The position numbers and the translations under genes are program-made. A stretch of DNA of 64,000 bases. It comes from Dipteris shenzhenensis (lineage: Eukaryota; Polypodiophyta; Polypodiopsida; Gleicheniales). Positions 23,826 to 34,817 of this stretch are shown piece by piece. The stretch lies in the NCBI GenBank assembly GCA_047967505.1, contig CM106538.1; one strand, 5' to 3'. How positions within the stretch are numbered: position 1 is the first letter of the stretch; each line of letters begins with the position of its first letter. Below the pieces are notes generated by a model that was not told where the DNA came from, searched no databases, and was given only the letters and a program-made list of their open reading frames with translations.

Positions 23826-25073
23826 ATGGCATATGATGTTCTTTCACAGATAGTCACTGAAAAGATTGACAAGAAAAACTTCCCAGCATGGAAGTTTAGA
23901 ATGACAAATTTCCTCAAGGGAAGAGGCTATTGGGAGTTCATTACTGGAGCTGAACAAGAACCAGTTATTCCTAATGTTCCCAATCAATAGGAGTTGCAGG
24001 CATTTAAAGGATGGCATGAGAGAGCCAGAAAAGTTATTTACTGGTTGTCCATCAGTATTTCAGATTCTATGATTGTGCATATTCAGGATGCAAGCACGCC
24101 GAAGGAGGCGTGGGATACTTTGACAAAAATGTTTAGCACAAATATGCAAGCCAGGAAATGTAGCTCAAGTAGGAGTTACATAATGTACAGAGAGAAAATA
24201 TGAGCATCAATGACTACCACATGAAGGTCAAGAAGATTGCAGATGCACTTACTTCCATTGGGTCGCCAGTGGAAGATGATGATTTAGTTTCTGTGACATT
24301 GAATGGGGTCTAGGAAAGGATTATGCACAATTCCAGACATCCATTGCCATCCGTGAAAAATTTCTTGATTTTGAGGAATTGATGGCTCTTCTAATTTCTG
24401 AAGAGCAGAGAAATGGTGGTGCATCTTCTTCAGGAGGAACTTCAAAAGAAGCTGTCTTCTACTTAAATGTTGGAAGAGGTAGAGGCAGAGGTAGAGCAGT
24501 CCCTGATCTGGAGGCAGTGGCAAAAATCAGAATATGCAGCAAATTTAAGAAAACCAGTCCTATGGAGGAGGATGTGGTAACCTTAGACGCAGGGGGAGCC
24601 AAAGAGGTCATGGTGGATGGCAGAGAGGCCAAAATGCAAACAGCAATGTTGAATGCTACTACTGTGGTAAAATGGGTTATATGGCTAAAGACTGCTACAA
24701 AAAGCAAAATGACATCATGAATGGAAAATTGCAGCAAGGCAATTATGCATCCTCTAGTAGACAGGGTGATGATAGAAATGAGCATTTGTTTATGGTGCAG
24801 CACATGACCAATTCTGTGACAAGTGTAGAAGAAAGCAATGATGTGTGGTATGTTGACTCATGTGCGTCAAACCACATGACAAGTCATGCAGAATGGATGC
24901 AAGATGCAAGGAAAATGGAAAGACCAGGATTTGTGGAGACTGGTGATGACACTACACATCCTATTGTGCAGATTGGTAAAATTCCTTTATCTATGCAGGA
25001 TGGGAAAAACAAATACCTGTTTGATGTATTTCATGTCCCGAATATCACCAAGAACCTGGTTTCCGTTGGTTAA
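23826..25073 (+). pseudogene. Copia Gag and protease of element C (broken)
   Basis: Gag starts at ATG 23826 (MAYDVLSQIV). A TAG at 23988 replaces Gln, and a frame change lies near 24160 ('TNMQARK' region). The Gly/Arg-rich tail, the CCHC knuckle (about 24650-24700, CYYCGKMGYMAKDC, with His replaced by Tyr) and the protease follow. The protease reads VDSCASNHM, so the Gly of D-S-G-A-S is Cys. The stretch ends at a TAA that replaces Gln near 25072. Confidence 0.93.
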
Positions 25074-26620
25074 ATGGTTGAGCGGGGCTTGCAAGTCAGA
25101 TTTAATCCTCATGGATGCTTTGTTGAGGATATGAAAAATAAAGGTCGCTTGATAGCAAAAGGGAAGAAGAAGGGCAGGCTGTTTACGTTGGATGCAGACA
25201 TGCCTAAATTGAGTGTAGCAATGTTTGCACATGGGACCGGTGTAGTTGCAGATATGGATATCTGGCATAAATGCATTGGTCATGTTAATGTACAGTGACT
25301 TAAATTAATGCAGGCCCAAAATATTGTTGCAAGATTGCCTAAGTTCAAGGTTGCAAAAATGCATAAGATATGTGAAGCCTGTCAATTTGGAAAACAGGCA
25401 AGGAAACCATTTCCTAGACATGTTCAAGAGAGTAAGAGGCCATTGGAATTAATCCACTTTGATGTGTGGACTACTAAAGCAGCATCTATTGGAGGCTGTC
25501 ATTATTTTATCACTTTTATTGATGACTACAACAGAAAAGTTTGGGTGTATTTTATGAAAAAGAAAAGTGAAGTGTTTGGGCATTTCAAAGCTTTTGAAGC
25601 TATGGTTGAAAAAGAAACAGGCCTACAAATAAAATGCCTAAGGTCAGATGGAGGGGGAGAGTATCTCTCAAATGAGTTTGCAAGGTCCCTCCAGGAGCAT
25701 GGCATAAAGCAGCAATATTCATGCAGTCATACCCCACAACAAAATGGACTTGCAGAAAGGAAAAACAAGCATATTGGAGAGGTAGCTCTTGCCATGCTCA
25801 ACGAAAAAGACCTGCCAAATTATTATTGGGCGGAAGCAGTTGCTACAGCAGCCTACATAATGAACAGGACTCCCACTACAGCAATACATGGCATGACGCC
25901 AGAGGAGAGATATACTAGTAGGAAACCAAATATTTCTCATTTGAAAGTTTTTGGTTGCATTGCCTATGTTCATGTGCCAGATGATTTGAGATCCAAGTTG
26001 GATCCAAAAGCTGAGAAGTGCATCTTTATTTGTTAATCTCTATAGCAGAAAGTGTATAGATGCTATAATCCTTCTACTCGTAAGTTTACAGTAAGCAAAT
26101 ATGTTGTTTTTAATGAGATGAGTAGCTAGTATAAACCAGTAAATGTGATTAATGATGTAGATGCACAAAATGGTAATGCTGCACAGAATTCATAGCAGCA
26201 ATCACAAAATATTAGTGGACCTGTAGTGTCGTCTAGCAGTGGTTCACATACTTCACCATGGACAGGTAGATTGAGATCAGGAGAATCTCCTCAAAGCAAT
26301 GCAGATAGTGGTATGCAAGTATCACAAAAGGGAAAAGAGAAAGTAGATCAGCCCATGGTTGATGTGAATGCAGGTCACTCTTATGTGGATGGTGAATCCA
26401 GTGGCTCAGAAAAGAGCCTTGATGATGAGTTGGGTATTCCTTCTATTGTTACACCTAGAGTAAGGAAGACAAGGGATGTTTTGAGAGCACCTGGTAGTGA
26501 GCCTATTTTGCGTAGGTCTACCAGAGTTAAGTATCCTGTGGATAGGCTGAAATATGATGGATTTACATCCATTCACTATGCCTATATGGTCAAAGTGATA
26601 CATGAACCAGAACCCATTTG
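25074..26620 (+). pseudogene. Copia integrase of element C (mostly intact)
   Basis: The segment 25308-26036 is open for 242 codons and contains the zinc region end ('CEACQFGKQARK'), TFIDDYNRKVWV, LRSDGGGEYLSN and NGLAERKNKH, so all three catalytic acidic blocks survive. A TGA breaks the preceding HHCC region near 25297. After 26036 stops appear, including the TAG at 26193, which A and B carry at the same codon. The linker to RT (26226-26621) is Ser-rich and typical of this family. Confidence 0.93.
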
Positions 26621-27825
26621 AGCAAGCCATGGGAAAAGAAAAATGGGAGAAAGCCATGGATGAAGAAATGGATGCCTTGGAAGCAAATGCTACGTGGGAA
26701 TTGGTGCCTTTGCCTAAAGACAAGAATGCAATTGGCTGCAAGTGGGTCTATAAGGTGAAGCACAATGCAGATGGTTCTGTGAGCAGATACAAGGCAAGAT
26801 TAGTTGTCAAGGGGTATGCACAGACATATGGCATTGATTATGATGAAACATTCAGTCCGGTTGCAAGGATGGCAACCGTAAGAGTAGTCATTGCTATGGC
26901 TGCATCAAAGGGATGGTCTTTACATTAGATGGATGTAAAGAATGCCTTCTTGCATGGTGATTTGCAAGAAGAGGTCTATATGGAGTAGCCACCAGGTTAT
27001 GTGCATGCTGTTCATCCTGAGTTTGTTTGCAGGTTGAAGAAAGCCTTGTATGGCTTGAAGCAAGCACCCAGAGCATGGTCTGACAAGATAGGACAGTATC
27101 TTGTCATATTGGCTTTCATATTTCCACGGCAGATTTCTCACTTTATGTGAGAAAAACAGAGAAAGTTATTATGCTGCTTGTCATTTATGTTGATGATTTG
27201 ATCATCACAGGTGATAGTGATGAAGATATCCTTCATGTGAAAGTGCTATTCAGTTCCTTTGGAGTAGAATGTGAAGCTAAGTGCAGATGCGCCTAGATGG
27301 ATACTGAGGTATGTGAAGTCCACATTGCAATATGGACTATTTTATGAGACTGGGGTTCAGATACAATTACGTGGATACACTGATGCTGATTGGGCTCGTA
27401 GTATTTCTGATAGACGATCTACTAGTGGATATGTGTCCTCTTTTGGGAGTGCTGCAGTCACTTGGAGCAGCAAGAAATAGCCTACAGTTGCCTTGTCGAG
27501 CACAGAGGCTGAGTAGAAGGGTGCAGCAATGGCTGCATGTGAGGTAGCTTGGTTGCGTAAGCTACTTTATGATATGCATCAGTCTATAGATGGGCCATTT
27601 GTCATTTATTGTGACAACATGAGCAGTATACACTTGGCAAATAACCCAGTCTATCATGCTAGAACAAAGCACATTGAGGTGCATTATCACTATGTGCGGG
27701 AGAAGGTTCTAGTAGGTTTTATTAATCTAGTTTATGTCAGCACAGAGGATTAGGTAGCTGACATATTCACGAAGGCATTAGGGGCAGAGAAGCTGCGCAA
27801 GTTCAGAGACGTGCTTGGTGTGTAG
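26602..27825 (+). pseudogene. Copia RT and RNase H of element C (internally deleted)
   Basis: The RT fingers (26602-26928) are open and end at a TAG in 'LHQMDVK', the same position as in element B. VIYVDDLIITG is present near 27185, but the frame then jumps at about 27248 from the palm to a sequence that B has some 130 bp later, and again at about 27290, so the thumb/connection and the start of RNase H are gone. RNase H landmarks 'YTDADWARS' and '[20 protein letters not shown]' remain, with CAG-to-TAG stops at 27478 and 27751. Confidence 0.92.
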
Positions 27826-27836
27826 GAATTGGGATT

Positions 27837-27851
27837 GAGCTCGAGGGGGAG
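27837..27851 (+). other. Polypurine tract of element C
   Basis: gagctcgagggggag lies directly before the 3' LTR and matches the tract of element B. Confidence 0.88.
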
Positions 27852-28211
27852 TGTTGAGATATCAAGCTCCACTCGTGATATGCCAGGGTGACCGTTGTGC
27901 ATTTATGTCACCGACTTGTTAGCTGCAGATGCGGTTGGTACACCGCCCATGAATAATAGCTAGATGACAGCTATCTTTATGTACTCTAGTTAGTGGCTCA
28001 GTTAGTATGCCACCTAGGTTAGCTGAGTTTGGTTTGAGACCCACATATATGGTTGATCTATTCCTTTTGTACTAAAAGAGAGACTTCTTTTAGCTTTCAC
28101 AACTAAGAAGAGCAAAACTATTTTCAGCCTCCACCTTTGTGTGTATTCCCCCATTGTGTATGTGAGAAAGCTGCAAGTGAGACTCCTTACCTCTCTCCCA
28201 CTCTCTTCACA
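27852..28211 (+). repeat. 3' LTR of element C
   Basis: This 360-bp repeat is the partner of 22922-23280, followed directly by the target duplication GGCAG at 28212-28216. Confidence 0.96.
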
Positions 28212-29880
28212 GGCAGTTCTCGTAGCGGCCGTGGGTTCCTTCATGATGCCATTCCTAGCATGTTTGTGCCTCAGCCAAATATGGGTAGTGGATGATGTGG
28301 GTACTGTGGGAGTCCTCTTAGGGTCTTGTGTAGGCTCCATGCCTATTGCAACGCTCAAAGATTATTTGGATTTTGAGCTATCACTTGTGAGAGTCCAATA
28401 CTCTAGATATGACCCAAAATTGGGGTATGAGCTAACTTGTGAGCTACGTACCCTATGGGAGGCAACACTAGGTGAATGGTTCATTGCAAGTGAATCATAG
28501 GCCATTTCTACAGATATGTGGGTCCATTTAAGTATTCTTCTAGATTTGAGGTGCATGTAAGATTCACTTATATACACTTAGAGGTGGCTACTAGAGCTAA
28601 CTATGGTTAGCTTGGGGAATTGGTGAGTTGTCCACATGGAATTGATCAGATCTATGCATGGGAACTTAGAGTTCTCCATGTGGAACTGTCTTCTTCCCTC
28701 ATTGAATTTTTTTTATTTGATTGAGGTACCAGTTGTTGAGATTTACTACAATTCTAAGGGTTTTACAATAGATTTAGAATGTGGTAAGGAGATGACCCAC
28801 TTTGAGTTCCCTGTGTGGAACTGTGGAGTTTCTTGAATTAGGTGGGGGAACTCAACTCGTCGTCCATGTAGAATTTGGCTACTCCTTGGTTCAGCAGTGC
28901 TTGACTTGGGTCAAGTTGACTCTTAATTATCTGCAATTAATGAATTTTCTCCATGCCAAAAGGTTGAAAATTTCAATAGAATTTTGTTATGATTGAGCTC
29001 CTCGTCAGGAACTTAGTAGACATGTGGTATTCCAGCTAAATAAGATGAAATGTGGTTTCCCAATGTTCCAATTTAATGATTTAGGTGGGTCTTATATGGA
29101 TTTAGGTACAAGTTGAGGATCTGAGTAGTTTCCTAAATGGATTGTGGAGATCTACACATGGAACTAGGCTGACAGGGGGGCTACTAGAGGTAATAAATGA
29201 ACATTAATTGAACTTATGGCAATTCACCTACCTTGCTAGTTTTGTGTGTGGATTTGTCAATGGAAGTGACTCTACGTGGATAGTCCAGGTGGCATTTCCA
29301 TAAATTAATGCAGTTGACCAATAGAGGCTCTAGAGAGGCCTGACTGCTGACACGTGTGACACAAGGTGTGACCAGTAATAGCAATAGACCAGTCCACCGG
29401 TCCACACGCGGGGCATGGTGCTTGACAAATCTGGGACAAAAGCAATGCATTAATGTATGCAGAGACTAGAGGTGGCAGTTGGAGCAAGACTGCAAGTCCG
29501 TGGATCTAGACCATAGCAATCGTGCAACAAAATAATGCCCCCAATCAATGCATATTCACACGTGTAGACAAGTAGGCTAGAGAAGATTTACAATCTCAGA
29601 GAGAGTGGTGGCTAGAGCAAAGTCAGTATATTGTAGGCATGCCATGTTGCTAGTGCATAGAATAGTAGCAACTAGTAGCGGCCATGTGTGCAGTAAATAG
29701 GGACTAACGTGGACCTTGCGATGACCAACAACAGCAGCACGATGCAACTAAGGATTAGTACACACATAGCCCATGAAGCTCCCTTAGTGGTACTCTGTAT
29801 AGGGCCATGTGCAAGAATACAAGGTTGCATTTGAGCACCCTTAGGTGCTTAAAAATGCTCCTTCAATTTTGAAGGTGCGA
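28212..29880. other. Unassigned DNA between elements C and G
   Basis: It starts with the right GGCAG duplication of element C. The 119-codon ORF at 28141-28500 begins inside the C LTR and is therefore not a gene. No domain, terminal repeat or RNA gene was recognised in the remainder. Confidence 0.5.
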
Positions 29881-29897
29881 AAAGCGATGGCACAGTA

Positions 29898-30600
29898 TTG
29901 AAATGGCAACAAAAGACAAATTTGCAACATTTGCAAAGGGAGAAACAACGAGAAGAAAGAAGAATCCTTGTAGAGCAGCACATCAGGAAGCACTTTGCAG
30001 ATGCACGCATTCGATCATTGCCATCGGAGCAAAAAGCACAAGTTGTGGTGTCACAATTGTTGGGAGCATTCAAGGCAGCAACATCAAGCCATTCAGGTGA
30101 ATGCTAGTCTTAAGTCTTCACAAGCTTTAGCCTGCACCCCACAGTTCATAGAGTAATAGCCCTACCAACACTTCAAGAGATGCACGCCCGAGAGGCGATG
30201 CTCTCTAACCTAAGAAATGGCCTACAAAAAGTGAAAGGAGTGCACAACTTAGATCAACAAGTTGCAAAGAGGGCGACATTAGCTATGTCTGTGTCCCTTG
30301 AAACAAAGGAGAAATGGCTTGGGCGCACAATGTCAAAGATGTTGTCAATCAAAAGGACCAACATGGCTCCAGCAGTGGCTGAACATAGAGTAGAAGCAAT
30401 GCATGATCATCCCAATCCGAGAAGTCTATGAGCTTCAACAAAATGCAAGAAAAGGAGAGACAGCCTAAGTGTGGAATTCATTGCTAGAGTGATGATGTTT
30501 TGGCATGAAAATACGAGAGTTTCTCCAAATATAAAGTACATTTGTAAAAAGCAGACGGGATGCAAGGTGTTTAGGGAGCACATCATGCACATGCTTGATA
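29898..30600 (+). pseudogene. N-terminal part of the element G transposase
   Basis: The first block (29898-30107) encodes a charged, Gln/Arg-rich, helix-prone segment ('LQHLQREKQREERRILVEQH'). The second (30180-30431) reads 'MHAREAMLSNLRNGLQKVKG' and ends at a TGA, after which a shifted frame carries 'ARVMMFWHENTRVSPNIKYI' and 'CKVFREHIMHMLDTMQ' to about 30600. The 'W..nt..SPN.k' phrase is typical of the N-terminal half of DDE-type proteins of this superfamily, as I remember it. Whether the block boundaries are introns or mutations cannot be settled. Confidence 0.6.
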
Positions 30601-30604
30601 CAAT

Positions 30605-31600
30605 GCAGGTCAGTGGTGCCTAAACCAACCCGATGGTTATTTGTGATTTAGGTTCGGGATAGTTTACTATTTCATTTCTTAAACTAGGCTTGGACTAAAT
30701 ATGATTATCCTACACCACCCCAGTGGTTGGAACATCATGCAACCGTATGCTGGTTTAGCTCAATCACTAGTTATGTGATTGTCTTGAACTAGCGTGGTTG
30801 AATAGACATTAGTTGTTGACCAACCCAATGGCATGGTTGAACAGAAATTAACAACAATATATTTCACAACAAAAAAGAAATATATTGTTATTTTACTAAA
30901 CCAGCCTAGGGGGGTTGGAACATCATGCAACCGTGGTTACTTCAGCTCAATCACCAGTTATGTGATTGTCCTAAACCAACATGGTTGAATAGACATTAGT
31001 TAAACCATGGCTGCTTCCGCTCAATCACCAGTTATGTGATTGTCTTGGACCAATGTGGTTGAACAGACATTAGTTGTTGATGGTCTCGGTGGTTGAAATT
31101 ACTGTGTTCTTAGTACTTAAATTAGTTAAATTTAATTTCTTGCTATTCGGGTCATATACCACTTAATTTCTGGACCAGGATGGCTTGGACTTAATGTGAT
31201 TGTCCTAAACCAGAGCCCGTGGTTCAAGATAAACATCAGTTATACTGATAAAAATTGTGAAATTCAGAAATGAAAAGAAATATATTGTTATTTTCTGTTT
31301 GTGAAATTTAGAAATGAAAAGCAATATACTTGTTATTGCCTAATATGTGAAGTTGAGACCGTCAGGCTAAACTAGCCCGATGGTTGAAATTGTGACTGTC
31401 CTAAACTAGCTCGGTAGTTGAAATTATGACTATCCTAAATGTGTCCTAAGCCATCCTGGTGGTTGATTGTCCTAAACGTGTCCTAAACCAACCCGATGAT
31501 TGAAATTGTGACTATCCTAAACCATCCCGGTAATTGAAATTGTGAATGTCCTAAACTAGCACGGTGGTTGAAATTGTTTTGCTTCTAGTAGCTTGATTGG
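30605..31600. repeat. Degenerate minisatellite inside element G
   Basis: Units of variable length share the phrases 'cctaaaccagcccggtggttg', 'gaaattgtgactgtcctaaa' and 'ttatgtgattgtc'. Larger blocks also repeat, for example 'aaatatattgttattttct' near 30885 and 31280. The tract separates the N-terminal and catalytic blocks of the transposase and may be an expanded intron. Confidence 0.8.
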
Positions 31601-31757
31601 TTCAATTATTAGATGGTTAGTTCAATTTAGATCCATTATACACTTTAATTAGACTGCGTGTTTACACATACTGTGTTTTGTCTTGTTTTAGTAGTGCAAA
31701 AAGGGGGCTCACTGTATTGTTGTTCCATTTAAAAGAGGGTTCACTGTTTTGTTGTTC

Positions 31758-33420
31758 CCGCATGTTGGGTCAGCAGGCAGCAGACAGAGTTGTATCTTAA
31801 GTTTATGGATCAGAATCCTAACATTTCAGTTGGGCAGAGGAGCTTTGAGCACTGTAAGCCTTGGTATGAAGCCTTGGTATGTCAAGAAACTCAAACACAT
31901 GAATGTTTGTTGTTGCTGCAAAACACACATAGAATTTGACTTGGCCCGGCAAGCTATGAATGACTTGAGATCTAGTCGTGTTGGAGCATTGCTCCATGGG
32001 GATCAATGCCCATGTCTCCCCAATGAATGCCCAGTCTGTAGGCCACCTAGATCCTCATCATGTGTTGAAGGGAGAGTATGTTTTGTAGCCTAAGGTCTCT
32101 GTGGGAGCCAATGGTTTATCCAAAGGGAGACCATGAGTGGCACCACATTGAATGCATTTGGGGCACATGCAAGCATTGCAGTCTGCAACTGAAGAAGAAG
32201 GCATGTCTCATGTCTGTCCAAATGAAATGAGGGAAGACAACCATGTTGCTCTAAAATGGAGGAGATTTGAAAATATCAATGTTGAAGGACCCAATAAAAA
32301 GAGATGGCTACTATCGTATAAGAGCACTCAGCCAAGGGAGCTTATAGGTCACATTGTTCAATCTGTCCCAAAATATGTGCTTCACAATCTCATGGCCAAC
32401 TAGCAAGATAAGTACTTTAGGACGTGCCTTGCCAATTTTCCCCATGACACTATTGTCTCTATCATAGATTTTACTAAAAATTATTCATTTCAAGAACAAG
32501 ATGAGATACAAAGTGCACACTGGTACAACAGGCAGATAACAATTCTTGTGCAGATCACATATAGTCATTTGCTTGATTTTTCTATGGCTGATGCCAATCT
32601 GCTTGCTGACTCACAGGGAGCTCGCAGGAGTCCAAGTCAGTGCAACACACATACCATTTCTACATTTTAGATGATAGGGAACATGACACCTTATTTGTGT
32701 AGCATGCTTTTCTACTGCATTGAGAATGGCTAAAAAATAAAAATCCCCATGCAAAAAATATAAAGCAACATTGAGTGTGGTCAGATGGTGCTGCCTCTCA
32801 ATTTAAATCAGCCTGTGGATTCTACTTTGTCTCAAGGTTCAAATCCCTGATCGCCGGTCTAGACATGATCGCCGGTCTAGACAACAAGCAGATAACAATT
32901 CTTGTGCAGATCACGTATAGTCATTTGCTTGATTTTTCTATGACTGATGCCAATCTGCTTGCTGACTCACAGGGAGCTCGCAGGAGTCCAGGTCAGTGCA
33001 ACGCACATACCATTTCTACATTTTAGATGATAGGGAACATGACACCTTATTTGTGTAGCATGCTTTTCTACTGCATTGAGAATGGCTAAAAAATGAAAAT
33101 CCCCATGCAAAAAATATAAAGCAACATTGAGTGTGGTCAGATGGTGCTGCTTCTCAATTTAAATCAGCCTGTGGATTCTACTTTTTCTCAAGGTTCAAAT
33201 CCCTGATCGCCGGTCTAGACATGATGTGGAATTTCTTTGGGTCTAGCCATGGCAAGGGTGAACATGATGGATTTGGTGCTATTATTAAGCAAGCTTTGTT
33301 TAAACACAAATTAACATGCCCCCAAAAAAAGTTCAATGATGCCCATGATAGTATAACATGGCTTATAGCCAACCTTTCCACACGCGCGCACCCATGCCAG
33401 CATGTTGGTAGAAGAGCTTA
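31758..33420 (+). pseudogene. Catalytic part of the element G transposase (RNase H-like, duplicated)
   Basis: The reading starts with 'MKPWYVKKLKHMNVCCCCKT', a Cys-rich block (31868-31935), followed by 'QCPCLPNECPVC'. In another frame 'LKWRRFENINVEG' leads through one in-frame TAG (32401) to 'TIVSIIDFTKNYSFQEQDEI', whose Asp codon (about 32467) is the likely first catalytic acid. The second is in WSDGAASQF (Asp about 33140), and the HGKGEHDGFGA block (33247-33279) supplies the third region. A 356-bp tandem duplication (32533-33224) sits between the first and second blocks. A DDE-type strand-transfer role is inferred from these motifs. Confidence 0.7.
32533..33224. repeat. 356-bp tandem duplication within the element G core
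   Basis: The segment from 32533 (cagataacaattcttgtg) recurs from 32889 with very few differences, giving two head-to-tail copies. The junction contains a doubled 'gatcgccggtctagac' at 32858-32882. Each copy carries its own 'WSDGAASQFKSACGFYF' block, but only the second continues into the HGKGE block. Confidence 0.93.
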
Positions 33421-33473
33421 GTACAAATATTCTTAATCAAATGAATCAATAGCTAAACCTAGGGGTAGGATGA

Positions 33474-33478
33474 GAGGG
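33474..33478. other. Target-site duplication GAGGG (left of element F)
   Basis: GAGGG is repeated at 38016-38020 on the other side of element F. Confidence 0.93.
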
Positions 33479-33624
33479 TGTTGGGGTAAAGGGCAGTGTG
33501 CCCACCCACTTGTACAGTGCCCATGTATACTCATATATATATGATAGAGGAATAAGCTGGAGTAGCTTTTGCTCCACCACTTTTGGTGTCTCCTATCCAT
33601 TTGTGTGTGCTCTCCTCTCCCACA
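33479..33624 (+). repeat. 5' LTR of element F
   Basis: This 146-bp repeat begins TGTTGGGGTAAAGGG and ends CCCACA. It differs from 37870-38015 at four positions by eye (two G/A, one A/C, one C/T). Confidence 0.95.
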
Positions 33625-33625
33625 A

Positions 33626-33638
33626 TTGATATCAAAGC
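33626..33638 (+). other. Degenerate primer-binding site of element F
   Basis: ttgatatcaaagc, one base after the LTR, resembles the initiator-Met primer site tggtatcagagc with changes that fit G-to-A decay. Confidence 0.7.
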
Positions 33639-34165
33639 ATGGAGAAGCCCAGAGCCCGAAGGAGAGCTTGGTAGATTCCCGTGAGAGCTGAAGGTGAAGC
33701 TAAATGAAGGCAAGGCTGCTATTGCCATTGTGATCTACACAAAGGAGCAGGAAGAACTGAACGATTTCCTTACTCAAGAACTTGTTGAAGTTTCCATCAA
33801 CGGGGTCTCTGGCGCCACTACTTTGGAGCTTTGAGGCGATGCAGTTGGCTCATTGGTCGTTGTTGTAGAGCCGCTCGCCATTATATGTTGCTGGCATAGC
33901 GAGGCTGTGTCGTGAGGCAATTGGGCCGATTGCTATGACGTTGTAGGAGACCAGTTGTTGGCTTGGTTGGAGTTGCCAAGCATTGGTAGGTTACTGGGCT
34001 GCATATATTCTTGTCTATGCCTCTTTATGGCTGAGTGCTTTTGAGCATTGGATCAGCCAATTTATTTGGAGACCTGATTGGTCTGGACAACACTATATTT
34101 TTTGGTCATTTGGATTGCCTATTGCATTATACTGCTCTTTGGTTGTGACCTATTGTGCCACAGAT

Positions 34166-34817
34166 ATGGCATCTACAGCTGGTAGTGCCCTCTTTGATAT
34201 TGAGAGGTTGGATGGATCAAACTTTCAGTATTGGAAAGAGCAGATTTATGATGTGTTAGTGCAGAAGAGGCAGCATAAGCCCATTCAATGCAAAGGTGTC
34301 AAGCCTAATAGCATTAAATAGAGTGATTGGGATGACATGGATGAGCAAGCATGCTCTATCATTCAGTCATCACTCTCGAAGTCAGTCTACTTGCAGGTAC
34401 ATGATGGTGTACAAGTGTAGACTGCCATGCATATGAGTTCTATACTCGTGTATGCTGGATGTATGACCATGATAGTGTTATGTTACAGCATGATGGGTTG
34501 AAATGCCCTGATGTGTTGAAATACAGCCTTGATATGCACTCCAGAGGTAGATCAATTGGTAGAAACAGGTCATGTTCAAGGGGGAATTCCAAGAGCAAGT
34601 CTAGCTCTCGGACTTGTGTTAGATGTTTCTATTATGGAAAGTATGGCCACATGAAAAAGTATTGCTGGAAATGGCTAAGAAAATGCAAGAAGAAGAGCAA
34701 GGTTAAGAATGACAGGAAGAAGGAGAAGAAGCATGTTGAGCTTCAAGGCGTGGATGCCAGGGTTTCCACTGACAGTAGCAGTGATGAAGGCATTCTTTTG
34801 TCTATGTCTGACACCTC
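34166..34817 (+). pseudogene. Copia Gag of element F (broken)
   Basis: The start ATG 34166 gives MASTAGSALFDIERLDGSNF, a typical plant copia Gag opening with 'W.e.i.dvL' following ('YWKEQIYDVLVQK'). A TAG at about 34319 interrupts it. A segment open from 34459 carries an Arg/Ser-rich linker, a knuckle CFYYGKYGHMKKYC whose second Cys has become Tyr, a Lys-rich stretch and an acidic tail. The coding sequence is then split by the TIR element. The upstream 60 codons of the same open frame lie in the leader and are unlikely to be coding. Confidence 0.88.

Larger units (their letters stand above)
22922..28211 (+). mobile_element. Ty1/copia element C with both LTRs and target duplication
   Basis: Two LTRs of 359 and 360 bp flank a 4.57-kb interior with primer-binding site, gag, protease, integrase, RT, RNase H and polypurine tract. 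GGCAG is duplicated on both sides. By eye the LTRs differ at around 18 positions, similar to element B, so the two insertions are of comparable age. The interior is decayed, with many stops and internal deletions in RT and RNase H around 27248 and 27290, so it depends on other copies for movement, if it ever moves. Confidence 0.96.
29890..33420 (+). mobile_element. Relic of a DDE-type DNA transposon (element G)
   Basis: Two coding blocks separated by a repeat-filled stretch together resemble a widespread eukaryotic transposase-like protein family: an N-terminal part with 'FWHENTRVSPNIKYICKKQ', a Cys-rich part, and an RNase H-like core (IIDFTKNYS, WSDGAASQFKS, HGKGEHDGFGA). The family call comes from memory of such motifs. 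Stops, frame shifts and an internal 356-bp duplication show that it is dead. I found no terminal inverted repeats, so the element limits are unknown. Element F was later inserted 59 bp downstream of its last codon. Confidence 0.7.

Noticed and set aside
32837-32860. tRNA T-arm-like phrase 'ggttcaaatccctgatc' (also near 33195)
   Set aside because: It lies in the transposase coding frame (SRFKSLIAG), is duplicated with it, and no acceptor stem or anticodon arm could be fitted around it.
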